Shown here piece after piece: positions 10,927 to 20,222 of a stretch of 64,000 nucleotides of DNA; within the stretch, counting starts at the first letter, position 1; every line of letters begins with the position of its first letter. The position numbers and the translations under genes were made by a program. The stretch is from Physcia stellaris (taxonomy: Eukaryota > Ascomycota > Lecanoromycetes > Caliciales > Physciaceae): positions 868,001 through 932,000 of the forward strand of contig JABSSW010000003.1 of assembly GCA_018902385.1 (NCBI GenBank), read 5' to 3'. The notes beneath the pieces were generated by a model that was given only the letters and a program-made list of their open reading frames with translations, was not told the origin of the DNA and did not search any database.

Positions 10927-11570
10927 GTTCGTAATTAGAGAAATACACGAGGTATTGATTTTGCAAGGATGGTAAAGCAATAAGAGACGTAGGATTGTCA
11001 GCAGACGCTGATCAGATGTTCCTGCAACATTAAAACGTGGATGCGCTGGTCATGCTCTATGACTCATTGGGGTAGAGTCGATTACTAATCTGACAGGAGT
11101 TCACACTCTCTCCCAGGTTGTCTCACATGAATGATTGCGGATGAGAGAGCTCAAGCGCGTCGTATCTTCCTTCACCTTTGTTGTAAGTATGGTGGCACAA
11201 GCGGAAGGTGCGCTGTATGTAACGTTGAAACTCAACCAAATTTCGCCAAACAAACGTGCATAAATTCATCAAATGCATTTCCGCTAGCGTGACTTTATGC
11301 TTTAGCGCTCGGATCATTTAGCGAAAGAGCTGATCTGCAGATTGACGATCCCCATCACTGCATCAAAGCTCCAACAACTTTCGCTACCGAATACCGAATA
11401 ACCACCAGCGTGTCGCGACAAACACATACACAATCTGACATGTTTTCACGCCTTTTGCGAGATTGACCTCACCCCTTTATGCGCTTTCTGCCAACGAAAC
11501 TAGCCGCACGCCTCCAAACAGCTTAAGTTGAGTAGGTGCGCCCAGGGAAAATGCGCAAAAGGTTTTAAGC
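10927..11570. other. Divergent promoter between the dioxygenase gene and fhl1
   Basis: The two genes diverge across about 640 bp. It contains no gene. Specific operator sites cannot be assigned with confidence. Confidence 0.5.
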
Positions 11571-14500
11571 ATGGAGCAAGAGAGGGAAGATCGGGATTCG
11601 GCCGAAAATGACGACTCTCCTATGGACCTGTTGGACACACCCGCCAAAGAAGCTACAAATGTTCTTCGGAAGCTCTACGCTGAATCAACGCCCTTGGACG
11701 ACATGGCAATTGATGCAAGTGGAGCTCGACGACAGCAAATAGAGAACCTCATTGATCCCAGCGAGGTACAATATCAAGAAGACATGGACGTTTTCTATTC
11801 ACCAAATTCTGTGAACGGCATGCGTGACAATACATTGACGCGACCGCTGAAGTCAGGTCTCGATCAGTATCAGAAACATATCTATACTCCAAGGAGTACA
11901 CGCTCAATGACAAAGCCCACCGGAAGCTCTCATGCGGAGCCTGAGTTTGAGGATCGGCCTGTAACCGAAGCAGCTTTCTCTGCCGAGGAGTCCGATGTGC
12001 CGCAAATTCAGGCCTTTGCTAAGCTAGAATTTGATGATGGAGAATTCTACATGAACACATACTCAGTGGAGCTGGGCCGAGACCTCCAATCAGCTCGTCA
12101 AGCGGTAGACAAGACTTCGACCCCTGCCAAACGCGGCAGGCCCAGAAGAAGAAAGCGAAGTGCGAGTAGTGGCGATACCTCCCATATACCCCGGAAGCTC
12201 AAGCGGGAGCACAATCGGTCTCACCCTAGTAGCGTAGTGAGTGAACGCGGAGGAATCATAGCTGTTGATCACTCGGACGCTGAGTCTCTCGGAGGGTACT
12301 ACTCAAAGAAGCCAGCTTCCACAAGCTCTTCATCACAACAAATGTCTCGGAAAAGCTCAATGCTGTTCGCACCTCACCACACCGATTACCAGTCTCTTGC
12401 AATGGCTTCCCTCATGGGCCCTGATGCCTTGCGCCATGATGACAGCTCAAACCCTCCTTTACCTGCCCCAGAAGCTTGTCCTTTGATACCTATTCATCCA
12501 CCTGCTACATTACCGACCTCGATCGACGACTTAGCTGCTGCCTCAGATGGTGCTGATAATTCGGGAAGCACTGTCGGAAAACACAAAGCAATCTCGCGGA
12601 AGCATGTGAAAATCGCTTTCAACTTCGAGAAACATCTGTTTGAGGTTCACGTCTTTGGTCGCAACGGAGCATATGTTGATGAAGAATATTGCCCATGTGG
12701 TGACGTTCGACCGTTAACAAACGGAAGCTCCTTACAAATAGGAAATGTGAGCGTCAAGTTTTTACTCCCCGAGGTCGCCCTTGGAGAGACTGGTGCCGAA
12801 AGAAACGCAATTTCACGTGGTTTAAGCGCGACTTTAGATTCTGAGGATCGCAGCTCTCTCGATAGCGACAGGAAGGTTCATAGAAACAATGAACAGGCCA
12901 GTGAGGATGAGGATGACAGCGATACTGGAAAGACATCGGCACAAACATCTCCGGAGCAGAAGGTCCCTTCCAAAGCCAAAGTCAAGGAACAAGCTACGAA
13001 GGTAGGAAACTCCACTAAAAAGGGCTCCAAGGCCGAGGAACCGGCTCCAGCTCCGAAGCGTAAAGGCCCGGGCCGACCTCCTAAGAATGGAGTCATGTCT
13101 AAGAGGGAGATGGGATTAATAGCAAAGCAGGCCCGAGAGGAGGCCAAAGCTGGAAAAAAGGAGGTGGACGGCGAACCTGCTCCTGGGAAAGGAAAGAGTG
13201 GTAAAATTAGCAACGATAAACCCCCTGAGGTCCCATCAATCCAGCCAAATGGGAAACGAAAATATACCAAACGGAAGAACAAAGTCGATCCTAGCCAGGA
13301 AGCCCAAGAGACACGGGAAAGCACAGAGCACACAGATTCTGTTGCGCCCGAGCAGATCGTACCTCCGAAGCCCCCTAAAGAGAAAAAGCTACCGAAGCCG
13401 CCCAGGTCGCCTTCCCCTTTTATTGACAGAAACTCACTTACCGAGGAACAACTAGCGAAACCAGCCCAGTCCTATGTGGTGTTGATTCATGAAGCTCTTT
13501 CTGAGAGCGAGAAAGGACCTATGTCTCTCAATCAAATCTACAGAGCTATTGCACATAAGTACCCCTACTTCAAGTTCGTAGTCACGACCGTAGGCTGGCA
13601 AAGTAGTATTCGTCACAACCTGCTGCAACACGAAGCTTTTGAGAAGATCGAGCGAGAGGGCAAAGGATGGATGTGGGGACTAAAACCTGGGATTTCTATT
13701 GAAAAGGAGAGAAAAAGAAGACCTACACCGCCGCCGTCGCAATCTCATGCTTACTATCCTCCTGCCCATATGATGCAGCAGCAGTATGGGTATTATCCTG
13801 GAATGCCTCCACCACCGAATGGCCAACCGCCTTACCACCCGCAATATGGCTCGCCGGCTCAAGGCATCCCTCCTCACGGTTTGCCACAGCAATATCCGGT
13901 TTACCCACAAGGCTACTATCCTCCTCCGCCAAGGCCGGGTGGCCTTCCTCTACCGTTACTCAATGCAGCAGCGGATAACTCGAATACTTACCAATCACCT
14001 TACGAATCCAAAGCTCCAACCGCGCCCACTCAACCTGAACAACCAGCCACCCAACAGCAGTCTTTATCGCAACAGCTCACTACGAATGGCCAACCTAACA
14101 GTCATCCTGCTGAATCACCCTACGCACCCACCGCTCCACCTAACCCCCAACCAAACCAACGGCCTCCTCAATTCCAAGCACACCAAACACCAGCCACACC
14201 TTTTCTGTCACCCTTGAACATGACCTCGGAGTCACGCCAAGCAGTTGACAAATTCAAGGATGTCCTTATGTCCTCCATGCCCGACAAAGCCTTCGGCGAG
14301 CTCCTTATCACCTCCGCAATCAACCGCGTCTTTGGCTCGCAGCAGCACTCTAGCCTTCCGAACCGAAGCACTGGTGCGGCTGAGCATCCCCAGGAGGTGA
14401 TGGTTATGAATGCATTGAGGACTATGATCCCAAGTGTTGTACCGAAAAATCCTTCTAGCGAAGCGCAGAGGAGAGACGAAGGCAAAGATGGGGAGAAAGC

Positions 14501-14825
14501 TAACCATGAACAGCGGCTTGGCAGTGGAAGTCTCACGCCAGGAGGAATTGCGAAGGGGCTAATTGATGATGAAGGCGCCATCAGAGGGAGTACGGAGGCC
14601 GAAGTGAAGGAAGAGACTCTGGACGCTTCTGCTGCCCCTGGAACGCCCGCAAAGACGGAGTCAAGGAAAGCTGAAGACAGAGATGATCATCCAGCTTCCG
14701 CTGTTGTCACCCCTGACAAACACGAAGCCGACACTGTTGACGTGGACGAGCCTGCGATCCCCGCTACACTGGATGGCGTTCACGCAGCGAATAGCAACTC
14801 TGGCGCGGATCCAGGGTTGACTTGA
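11571..14825 (+). CDS. fhl1: Fhl1-type FHA/forkhead transcription factor
   Basis: One exon encodes 1084 residues. An FHA region begins around residue 153 (FDDGEFYMNTYSVELGRD) and resumes at about 339-402 after a long insert (SRKHVKIAFNF, FGRNGAYVDEEY, LQIGNVSVKFLLPE). The fork-head domain spans about residues 630-710 (KPAQSYVVLIHEAL, LNQIYRAIAHKYPYFKF, WQSSIRHNLL, KGWMWGLKPG). Two AT-hook-like segments lie at about 187 (KRGRPRRRKR) and 497 (GPGRPPKNG). The rest is low-complexity: a charged linker, a Pro/Gln/Tyr-rich stretch at about 725-880 and an acidic tail. In yeast, Fhl1 binds ribosomal-protein promoters and its FHA domain docks Ifh1/Crf1; a nuclear role in ribosome-gene control is inferred here. 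FHA followed by fork head, and the length, fit this orthologue group well. Confidence 0.9.
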   Translation: MEQEREDRDSAENDDSPMDLLDTPAKEATNVLRKLYAESTPLDDMAIDASGARRQQIENLIDPSEVQYQEDMDVFYSPNSVNGMRDNTLTRPLKSGLDQYQKHIYTPRSTRSMTKPTGSSHAEPEFEDRPVTEAAFSAEESDVPQIQAFAKLEFDDGEFYMNTYSVELGRDLQSARQAVDKTSTPAKRGRPRRRKRSASSGDTSHIPRKLKREHNRSHPSSVVSERGGIIAVDHSDAESLGGYYSKKPASTSSSSQQMSRKSSMLFAPHHTDYQSLAMASLMGPDALRHDDSSNPPLPAPEACPLIPIHPPATLPTSIDDLAAASDGADNSGSTVGKHKAISRKHVKIAFNFEKHLFEVHVFGRNGAYVDEEYCPCGDVRPLTNGSSLQIGNVSVKFLLPEVALGETGAERNAISRGLSATLDSEDRSSLDSDRKVHRNNEQASEDEDDSDTGKTSAQTSPEQKVPSKAKVKEQATKVGNSTKKGSKAEEPAPAPKRKGPGRPPKNGVMSKREMGLIAKQAREEAKAGKKEVDGEPAPGKGKSGKISNDKPPEVPSIQPNGKRKYTKRKNKVDPSQEAQETRESTEHTDSVAPEQIVPPKPPKEKKLPKPPRSPSPFIDRNSLTEEQLAKPAQSYVVLIHEALSESEKGPMSLNQIYRAIAHKYPYFKFVVTTVGWQSSIRHNLLQHEAFEKIEREGKGWMWGLKPGISIEKERKRRPTPPPSQSHAYYPPAHMMQQQYGYYPGMPPPPNGQPPYHPQYGSPAQGIPPHGLPQQYPVYPQGYYPPPPRPGGLPLPLLNAAADNSNTYQSPYESKAPTAPTQPEQPATQQQSLSQQLTTNGQPNSHPAESPYAPTAPPNPQPNQRPPQFQAHQTPATPFLSPLNMTSESRQAVDKFKDVLMSSMPDKAFGELLITSAINRVFGSQQHSSLPNRSTGAAEHPQEVMVMNALRTMIPSVVPKNPSSEAQRRDEGKDGEKANHEQRLGSGSLTPGGIAKGLIDDEGAIRGSTEAEVKEETLDASAAPGTPAKTESRKAEDRDDHPASAVVTPDKHEADTVDVDEPAIPATLDGVHAANSNSGADPGLT

Positions 14826-15451
14826 TTGCAACATTTCGTTTCGCGACGACCTCCGTGACCGTTAGGTGCGTAGCATATGTGGTATGCTTTAGTAAGACGG
14901 GCATGCGTGCTTGGCGTTTAGTGAAGGGAAACATGATTCATCGACGCATGGGTGCGTTCAACATTATGTTGCATTGCACGAAACTCGGCGTTTAATGTAT
15001 GTTAGCAATTGGGGGGAGGAGCTTACTTATCATGTGGATACCGGACAGATTACGAACATACTTGAGAAGGAATTATTAGCAGCGTCGCTGTAAATAGCCC
15101 CATAGAAAGGCGTAATCGTGGCTGGATAGCTTCATTGCTATCTACTCTACACTACTAAATAACATCATCGAAAAGGACTCCCGCTGCGTTTCGCTATCAG
15201 TGTCAAAACGCCTGTGACTGCCGCGACCTGCTGTGCGCCCAATATCAGAGAATTATGCTGTTTCTTCATGCTATCCCATTTTCCTGCAATTGCCTGATTT
15301 GTATGCATGACTCATTACTTCACAATAGGGTATTGGCTTCTCTCCCGGTGCTTGTTCCATAGAAGAGGAAGAATTTTCAAGGTCCAATTGCAGGTAAAGT
15401 TACCGAACCGAGTCTGTAGTTGCTCTCTCCGCATAGCCGATAACAAAGGCC
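14826..15451. other. Convergent spacer between fhl1 and snf7
   Basis: This holds the 3' flanks of both genes. Short open frames here are not supported by domain or codon pattern. Confidence 0.5.
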
Positions 15452-16387
15452 TCACATCGCCATCTCAGCCTGCAGCTTCCGCAACTCCGCCTCTTCGTCC
15501 TCCTCTTCTTCCTCGACCGCTTTCGATTTGCCTTTGACTAACGCAAAATTAGCCCCCAATTGCTCTTCTACTTTCAACACGGCCTCGATCAGGAGAGTAC
15601 TTACTTTCCCCGTTAGCCGCAGCTGGTAGATTCCGCAGTGTTGTCTGCGGGACCGTGCCCGTCCCTAGCATCTCGTTGTCCAGCTTCTCTTGCTCCATGG
15701 CCGCCAGATCAGCTTCCAGCTCGTCTTCGTCGATGGGCTCGGTTATTGGCATGGAGGTTATGGCGTTGCCGATTTCTTGGGTTAGTTCGTGTTGCTCGCG
15801 GAGTTGTTCCCTGTGCAGGCTGTATCAGTTTTTTTGCGCGTTCGAAGCATTGAGGATGAGGGAATTGGGAAAGCATCATAATTAGGGAATTAGGGGGAGC
15901 GCATACATAGTAACATCGACATCTTCCATCGTCATCTTGCCGTGTATCTCCTTCATTGCCTTCCCGGCGTTCTTCATCGCGACAAGGGTTTCTTGGTTTA
16001 TGTTTGCGGATTCGATGGAGTATATCTGCTGTTCTAGCATGCTTATCTGGCCGTTCGTCTGCTCGAGGGAATGTTCATGTTGCTTCTTTCGTTTCAGGGC
16101 GTTGCGCGCAGCTATCAATTCGCACATCAGCCTCACACTTTCTTTCACATAACTTCCACAGGTAGTGGACCACCCGGGAAAGGCATGAGATATCCATGGG
16201 GCAGCCTACCCGTTTTGTTCGCGGTGACGTTTTTCCTGGCTATCTCATCCTGCTGGCTCATTTGTGTCTCTAAATACTTCTCCCGCTTCTGTAGCATATC
16301 CAGCTGCTGCCGCAGGTCCAGAATCGCTTTCTTTGGCGCATCTTTCCGCTTCTGGGCCGTTTGCCCGCCGAACCATGACCCCCACAT
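15452..16387 (-). CDS. snf7: ESCRT-III core subunit Snf7/Vps32
   Basis: Four exons, 16387-16210, 16111-15907, 15810-15605 and 15537-15452, encode 224 residues. All three introns (98, 96 and 67 nt) are GT-AG and keep frame. The N-terminus MWGSWFGGQTAQKRKDAPKK is the membrane-binding start of Snf7. Basic helix 1/2 (RKNVTANKTAARNALKRKK) and the coiled coil (QQIYSIESANINQETLVAMK) follow. Helix 4 and the acidic linker come next (LREQHELTQEIGNAITS, IDEDELEADLAAMEQE). The C-terminal MIM1-type helix ELRKLQAEMAM binds Vps4. Length and every segment match fungal Snf7. It polymerises on endosomal membranes in multivesicular-body sorting and, in filamentous fungi, also acts in alkaline pH signalling. Confidence 0.95.
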
Positions 16388-16779
16388 TGCGGTGGGCGGA
16401 GGTCTCTAATTTAATTCGGTGTGGCACAAGGTACAGGTGATGTTCACGGCTCCAGAAGAAGGCTGCACCGTTACTTTGTTTCCTTACGAGTATGGTAGTG
16501 TCGGTGTGGTCTTGAAGAAGCGATAAGCCTTAGGCTGAAGGTTAGAGGTGCCTTGACTATGGAGTCGGCGCTCAAAGCTTTGTCGATGGGAGGTCAATAA
16601 ATTTCGATTTGGAGCGTTTCACTAGTCCTTGCAATGTATCAGGTAGGTGTGTGAAGAATCCAATTAAGGTGTTCAGGTGCTGCCTGTCGAGGTAGGTAGA
16701 TGGTTATCGTATTTGGAAGATGCACGACCGATGTCATATTGCCGTCCCTAGCGCGCTAAGCTTCTGTCACGTGCTTATA
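16388..16779. other. snf7 upstream region up to the DNA transposon
   Basis: Presumed promoter and leader of snf7. No other gene seen. It ends at the TA target duplication (16778-16779) of the Tc1/mariner element. Confidence 0.5.
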
Positions 16780-16876
16780 CTCGCGCCGCTAAGTGAACTG
16801 TAGTCCACCAATCAGACCGTTTCCCTTTCCCCCACGGTTATAACCAATTAAACCTTGGTGTTTTGGCTTAGTAAGC
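16780..16876 (+). repeat. Left terminal inverted repeat, 97 bp
   Basis: It begins CTCGCGCCGCTAAGTGAACT directly after the TA duplication and ends GGCTTAGTAAGC. It is identical to the reverse complement of 19022-19118. Runs of C that the window's mutation process would be expected to hit are intact. Confidence 0.95.
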
Positions 16877-17057
16877 CCACCGAGCTCCGCATCATGAGGT
16901 CACGATATCGATTTCTTGGTGTTTTCAACAATTATTGAACCAGAATTTCGCATACAAAATCATTTGACGTCATGGTCAACTCAACTGTACAATTCACCGT
17001 CGATTTCGTGTGTAAGTAAGGTGTAATAACGTCTCAATCAGCTCGCTTTGCCCGCAG

Positions 17058-17390
17058 ACCCCCCTCTCTCTCGATGAGGTCAAAAATTCAACTAATATCA
17101 CTTCAGACAATCCAAATAATTTCCCTATCACACATCGTGTTTCTCAGGCCAACGATCGGCTCGAATTCATACTCAGAAGCAGTAATATCTTGGCGCAAGG
17201 CGGCGGAATGGCCCTCATGGATGGTGGTTATGGCGGTACATTTCTGGGCTGGGTCAGACGAGGCCAAATCGTTCAAATAGCAACGAGATTAGGTCAGACC
17301 ATACCTGTGGAGGGCCGAATTACGGCCATTACGCGTACATATCAGCATCAAGGCGTGACGTGTTATGAGGGCCGAGTTGATGTGTTTTGA
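17058..17390 (+). CDS. Passenger ORF inside the DNA transposon, possible hotdog-fold fragment
   Basis: The frame is open for about 110 codons and ends in TGA at 17388-17390. Its 5' end is unresolved. The likeliest layout has an upstream exon from ATG 16972 with a GTAAGT donor at 17012, but that donor is out of phase with the CAG acceptor at 17055-17057. The segment ILAQGGGMALMDGGYGG, then RRGQIVQIATRLGQTIPVEG and QGVTCYEGRVDVF, resembles the central helix and strands of PaaI/4HBT hotdog thioesterases (GGxxATLxD, then strands ending in an exchange of G and E residues). That match is by eye and only moderate. It reads opposite to the transposase, shows no decay, and keeps GG and CC words. It may be a captured host gene fragment or a family-specific accessory gene. 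Confidence 0.42.
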   Translation, partial: TPLSLDEVKNSTNITSDNPNNFPITHRVSQANDRLEFILRSSNILAQGGGMALMDGGYGGTFLGWVRRGQIVQIATRLGQTIPVEGRITAITRTYQHQGVTCYEGRVDVF

Positions 17391-17559
17391 CGGTGATTTT
17401 GGTGTTTTGGTGGTGATCTTGGTGTTTTGAGGTCTTGATATCAACAGATTGCTAGTCCTTGAATTTATTGCTTCCTTTTACCTTGATACACTGTTCTAGC
17501 TTCGATTTGAATCGTCTGCAAATAGCGGTGACTGCTTGTTGTTGACCGGATCTTCATTT

Positions 17560-18987
17560 CTTTAATACGATTCGACGAGCATGTTCTTTGGCTTCTTCAT
17601 TGGCGTCATTTCGCCCCAAATCGTACTCTTTCAACGAATCTTTGGTGTAGCTTCAGACATTCTTTATTGGATGTAGATTCGGCGAGTTGGCCGGATGCGG
17701 AGCTATGCGAATACCCATTTGATTCCTATATCGTTCATCTATTCAAGCGGCCTTGGAGTGAGCCGAAGCGCCGTTCTTCACAAGGTATACGGTTTTGCCT
17801 GGATTAGCGGCGACGATCTTGAGGTAATATGGATATAAATGAGGCCGCAGGATGTATTTGCGATACAGAAATCAGTCGATATTTTTACCCTCACCACGTG
17901 TAAGTTTTTCGTATTTGAATAAGCGTTCCGGCGTGTACAATTGTTTCATATCCTTTCGATATCGAGGCGTTATTCCATTGTTGGCGGCGATGACCTGAGC
18001 GTTGTATTCCTGAATAGAGCGGTTTTTTTCATGGAGTTTTCGATACGTTTTCGTGCCTGGTATGCGAGTCTTCTGTTGTTGAGCAATAGATCGTTGCAAT
18101 CGCTCTAGATTTTCTTGTTTCAACTCTTTTTTGTGCTCCTCTCTTTGCTTCTCAGTTTCAGGCAATATCCAACAGTGAGTCGGTCGTTCGATGGATTCGT
18201 CTTCGCAGCAGCCGCTTCACAGCATAATGGTGAAAGCAACGGGAGGTTGAGAAACAGAATAAAGCTCTGAGGGTGCGCCAACAGGACGAGAGCATTTCTG
18301 TTTCTTGCGTGGAGTTTCACCTATTTCTATGTACGTCTCGTCGGTAAAGATGAAAATAGTCTCGTTATCAAGCTCAATGATAGCTCACTCGCAATACTTC
18401 AAGCGGATTTCTTCGTCATACGGTCCAAGATGTGGTTTTGCAGGTTGTACAGCTCATTTAATAGCGTACGGATGCGTTTCATTCCGGTGATTTTTGGCGA
18501 TATTTTCGACGGTTTTTCTGGACAGCTTGTAACCCGATTTCTTAGCTATCTCTTGCCAAATTGTCTTATTATCTTTCAGAATATTGGTGCGTATGATAGC
18601 CGAATCGGCAGTCTTTTTCGCAACCTTTGGAAGCCGTCCTGAATCCACATGACTATCGACAGAGCAAGCAATGATTTCGAGCGGTTCGTCATTTGGAGCG
18701 TCGGCTATGGCTTTGCGGACGATCTGTGATGTTGTGCCCGGTTTCACATCTGTTTTTTTCTGAATGTAAGCATACGAAGCGTCTTCAAGCGTTTTCAGAG
18801 TCACAACAGAAGTACGGATTTGATTAGAGAGATTTTGAGCTCTCTTTCGTGACGAGGCGTCTTCGCCTCGTTTTCGCTTGTTGGGGTCAGCAAGAGCTGG
18901 AAGGCGAGCTATAGCACATGTATTCGGGTCAATTTCTCGAAGAGGCATCGTATAACGAGTGGGTAATTGGGTATAATGGGCTTGCAA
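17560..18987 (-). pseudogene. Decayed Tc1/mariner transposase
   Basis: The first 177 residues (18987-18454) are open. They include a basic segment (NKRKRGEDASSRKR) and helix-turn-helix-like parts (TIWQEIAKKSGYKLSRKTVENIAK). The catalytic domain follows with several in-frame stops, all TGA. Four sit where tryptophan is expected (for example KYCE-stop-AI and KNV-stop-SYTK). The first catalytic Asp survives (IFIFTDETYIEIG). The second is Asn (VYLVKNGASAH). The PDLNPIEN-like motif reads PNLHPIKN, so the last acidic residue is Lys. These losses are explained by C-to-T or G-to-A change, mostly at GG or AG on the coding strand. The element cannot supply its own transposase. Spacing between the second and third catalytic positions is about 36 residues. 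Confidence 0.88.
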
Positions 18988-19021
18988 AGTCTGTTGTTTA
19001 TTTACTTCTCGCAGAGCGGAC

Positions 19022-19118
19022 GCTTACTAAGCCAAAACACCAAGGTTTAATTGGTTATAACCGTGGGGGAAAGGGAAACGGTCTGATTGGTGGACTACAG
19101 TTCACTTAGCGGCGCGAG
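19022..19118 (-). repeat. Right terminal inverted repeat, 97 bp
   Basis: Exact inverted copy of 16780-16876, followed by the TA duplication at 19119-19120. Confidence 0.95.
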
Positions 19119-19260
19119 TAGGAGCTTTCAAACGCTTCAAGACCACCGCCTGCACCTGGCAACCAACGTCTGCTCGTGCGCAAGCGACAAATACTGGAAC
19201 GTTATGGCTACACAGTCTAAGATCAAGATGAAGGACGCTTCTAGGGTCTAGATCACAACG

Positions 19261-19731
19261 ATGAACCACGGTCCCCTCCCCACCCGCCTGGTCTTCCTTT
19301 CCGATCTACCAGCTATTGCCCTTGGAACCAAAGTACGCTTCCTAGGATGCGTCACGGATTACAACAAATCCACGGGCTGTCTAGCACTGGGACACGCTTA
19401 TCCACCTCCACCTAGTCCGTTTTTGACTGCTCTCGTAGACGTCAACATACTGCTGGAAACACTGAAAAGCACGGATACCAGGATTGGGGAGTGGCTTAAT
19501 GTTATGGGTTATGTTGAGGCACATCCAGAATTGTTTGAAGAGGAGAAGAGCCATAGAAGAGGTCATCATAATAACGCGCGAAGAGGGGAGCAGGAGAAGG
19601 AGGGGCCCACGGCTAGGGTACGAGTGCAAGCTGTCATGCTTTGGTCCGCTGGCGCTGTCAAATTAGCAGAGTATGAAAAGGCGCTGGCTGCTCGGATTGA
19701 AGTCGAGCATGATATAACCAAAAACCCTTAA
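19261..19731 (+). CDS. ten1: CST-complex subunit Ten1
   Basis: One exon encodes 156 residues. The N-terminal block PTRLVFLSDLPAIALGTKVRFLGCV followed by STGCLALGHAYPPPP is the first part of the OB fold of fungal Ten1. The helix and strand LVDVNILLETL, then IGEWLNVMGYVE and VQAVMLWSAGAVKLAEYEKAL complete it. An Arg/His-rich insert (SHRRGHHNNARRGEQEKEG) sits between the last strands. Length is normal for Ten1. With Stn1 it caps telomeres and limits telomerase. The start is the first ATG of the frame. The mariner-type insertion ends 142 bp upstream. Confidence 0.87.
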   Translation: MNHGPLPTRLVFLSDLPAIALGTKVRFLGCVTDYNKSTGCLALGHAYPPPPSPFLTALVDVNILLETLKSTDTRIGEWLNVMGYVEAHPELFEEEKSHRRGHHNNARRGEQEKEGPTARVRVQAVMLWSAGAVKLAEYEKALAARIEVEHDITKNP

Positions 19732-20222
19732 AACGGAGGAAACCTACAAAGCACATTGTGGCCACTGGCGATTACGACAGTCCCAAAATGATAAAACTTC
19801 AAGAGCCAATGAGCCGGCTCAGTAAATGCGTTTGAACAAGAGTTGATGGTAGCAACGTTGTTGATAAATTACCGATTTGAGCATTTGCCGCCCCATTGCG
19901 CCCTCGGAAATCCGTGATGAAGGCTATGTGCAAAATTTACCTAAATCTAAGGATCGAAAGGAAAGCGTAAAGCTGAGCAAGACCGAGCTCACTCCCCATA
20001 GGTATACGCTTCGTCTTAGTCGGTGCGCTCTAGTTTCAATCCTCTTTCCCCTATTTACACCCCTCGCCTCGAAAAAGGCTCTCTTACCGTGCATAACAAT
20101 CGAGAAGAGTGCCTGCTTGCTATGTCGTCATGCTGCCGTCACCCTTGGCATCCTAGGTGGTTACCCGCTTCAACTAGAGTCGGGTCAGCTTCAAGAAGAC
20201 TTTGAAAATCATAGTATTGCTC
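19732..20222. other. Convergent spacer between ten1 and the bZIP gene
   Basis: A plus-strand frame running through this region into the bZIP gene has no domain support. A possible extra 3' splice unit of the bZIP gene (GTAAGA after its last codons) was considered but is not needed. Confidence 0.45.

Larger units (their letters stand above)
16780..19118. mobile_element. Tc1/mariner-type DNA transposon with passenger ORF
   Basis: A 2,339-bp element has 97-bp terminal inverted repeats that match at every base, flanked by TA on each side (16778-16779 and 19119-19120). TA duplications are the rule for the Tc1/mariner (IS630) superfamily. The minus strand carries a decayed DDE transposase at 17560-18987. 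About 680 bp at the left end is not transposase and holds a separate plus-strand ORF (17058-17390). The word TTGGTGTTTT occurs at least four times on the left side, at 16854, 16917 and twice near 17400, possibly as subterminal binding sites. The insertion lies 142 bp upstream of ten1, in the spacer between snf7 and ten1, so it probably changed their regulatory DNA. Confidence 0.9.

Noticed and set aside
17560-18987. TGA read as tryptophan in the transposase (alternative code)
   Set aside because: Host genes use TGA as stop (for example fhl1 and snf7), and other catalytic residues are lost through the same kind of transition. Decay is simpler.
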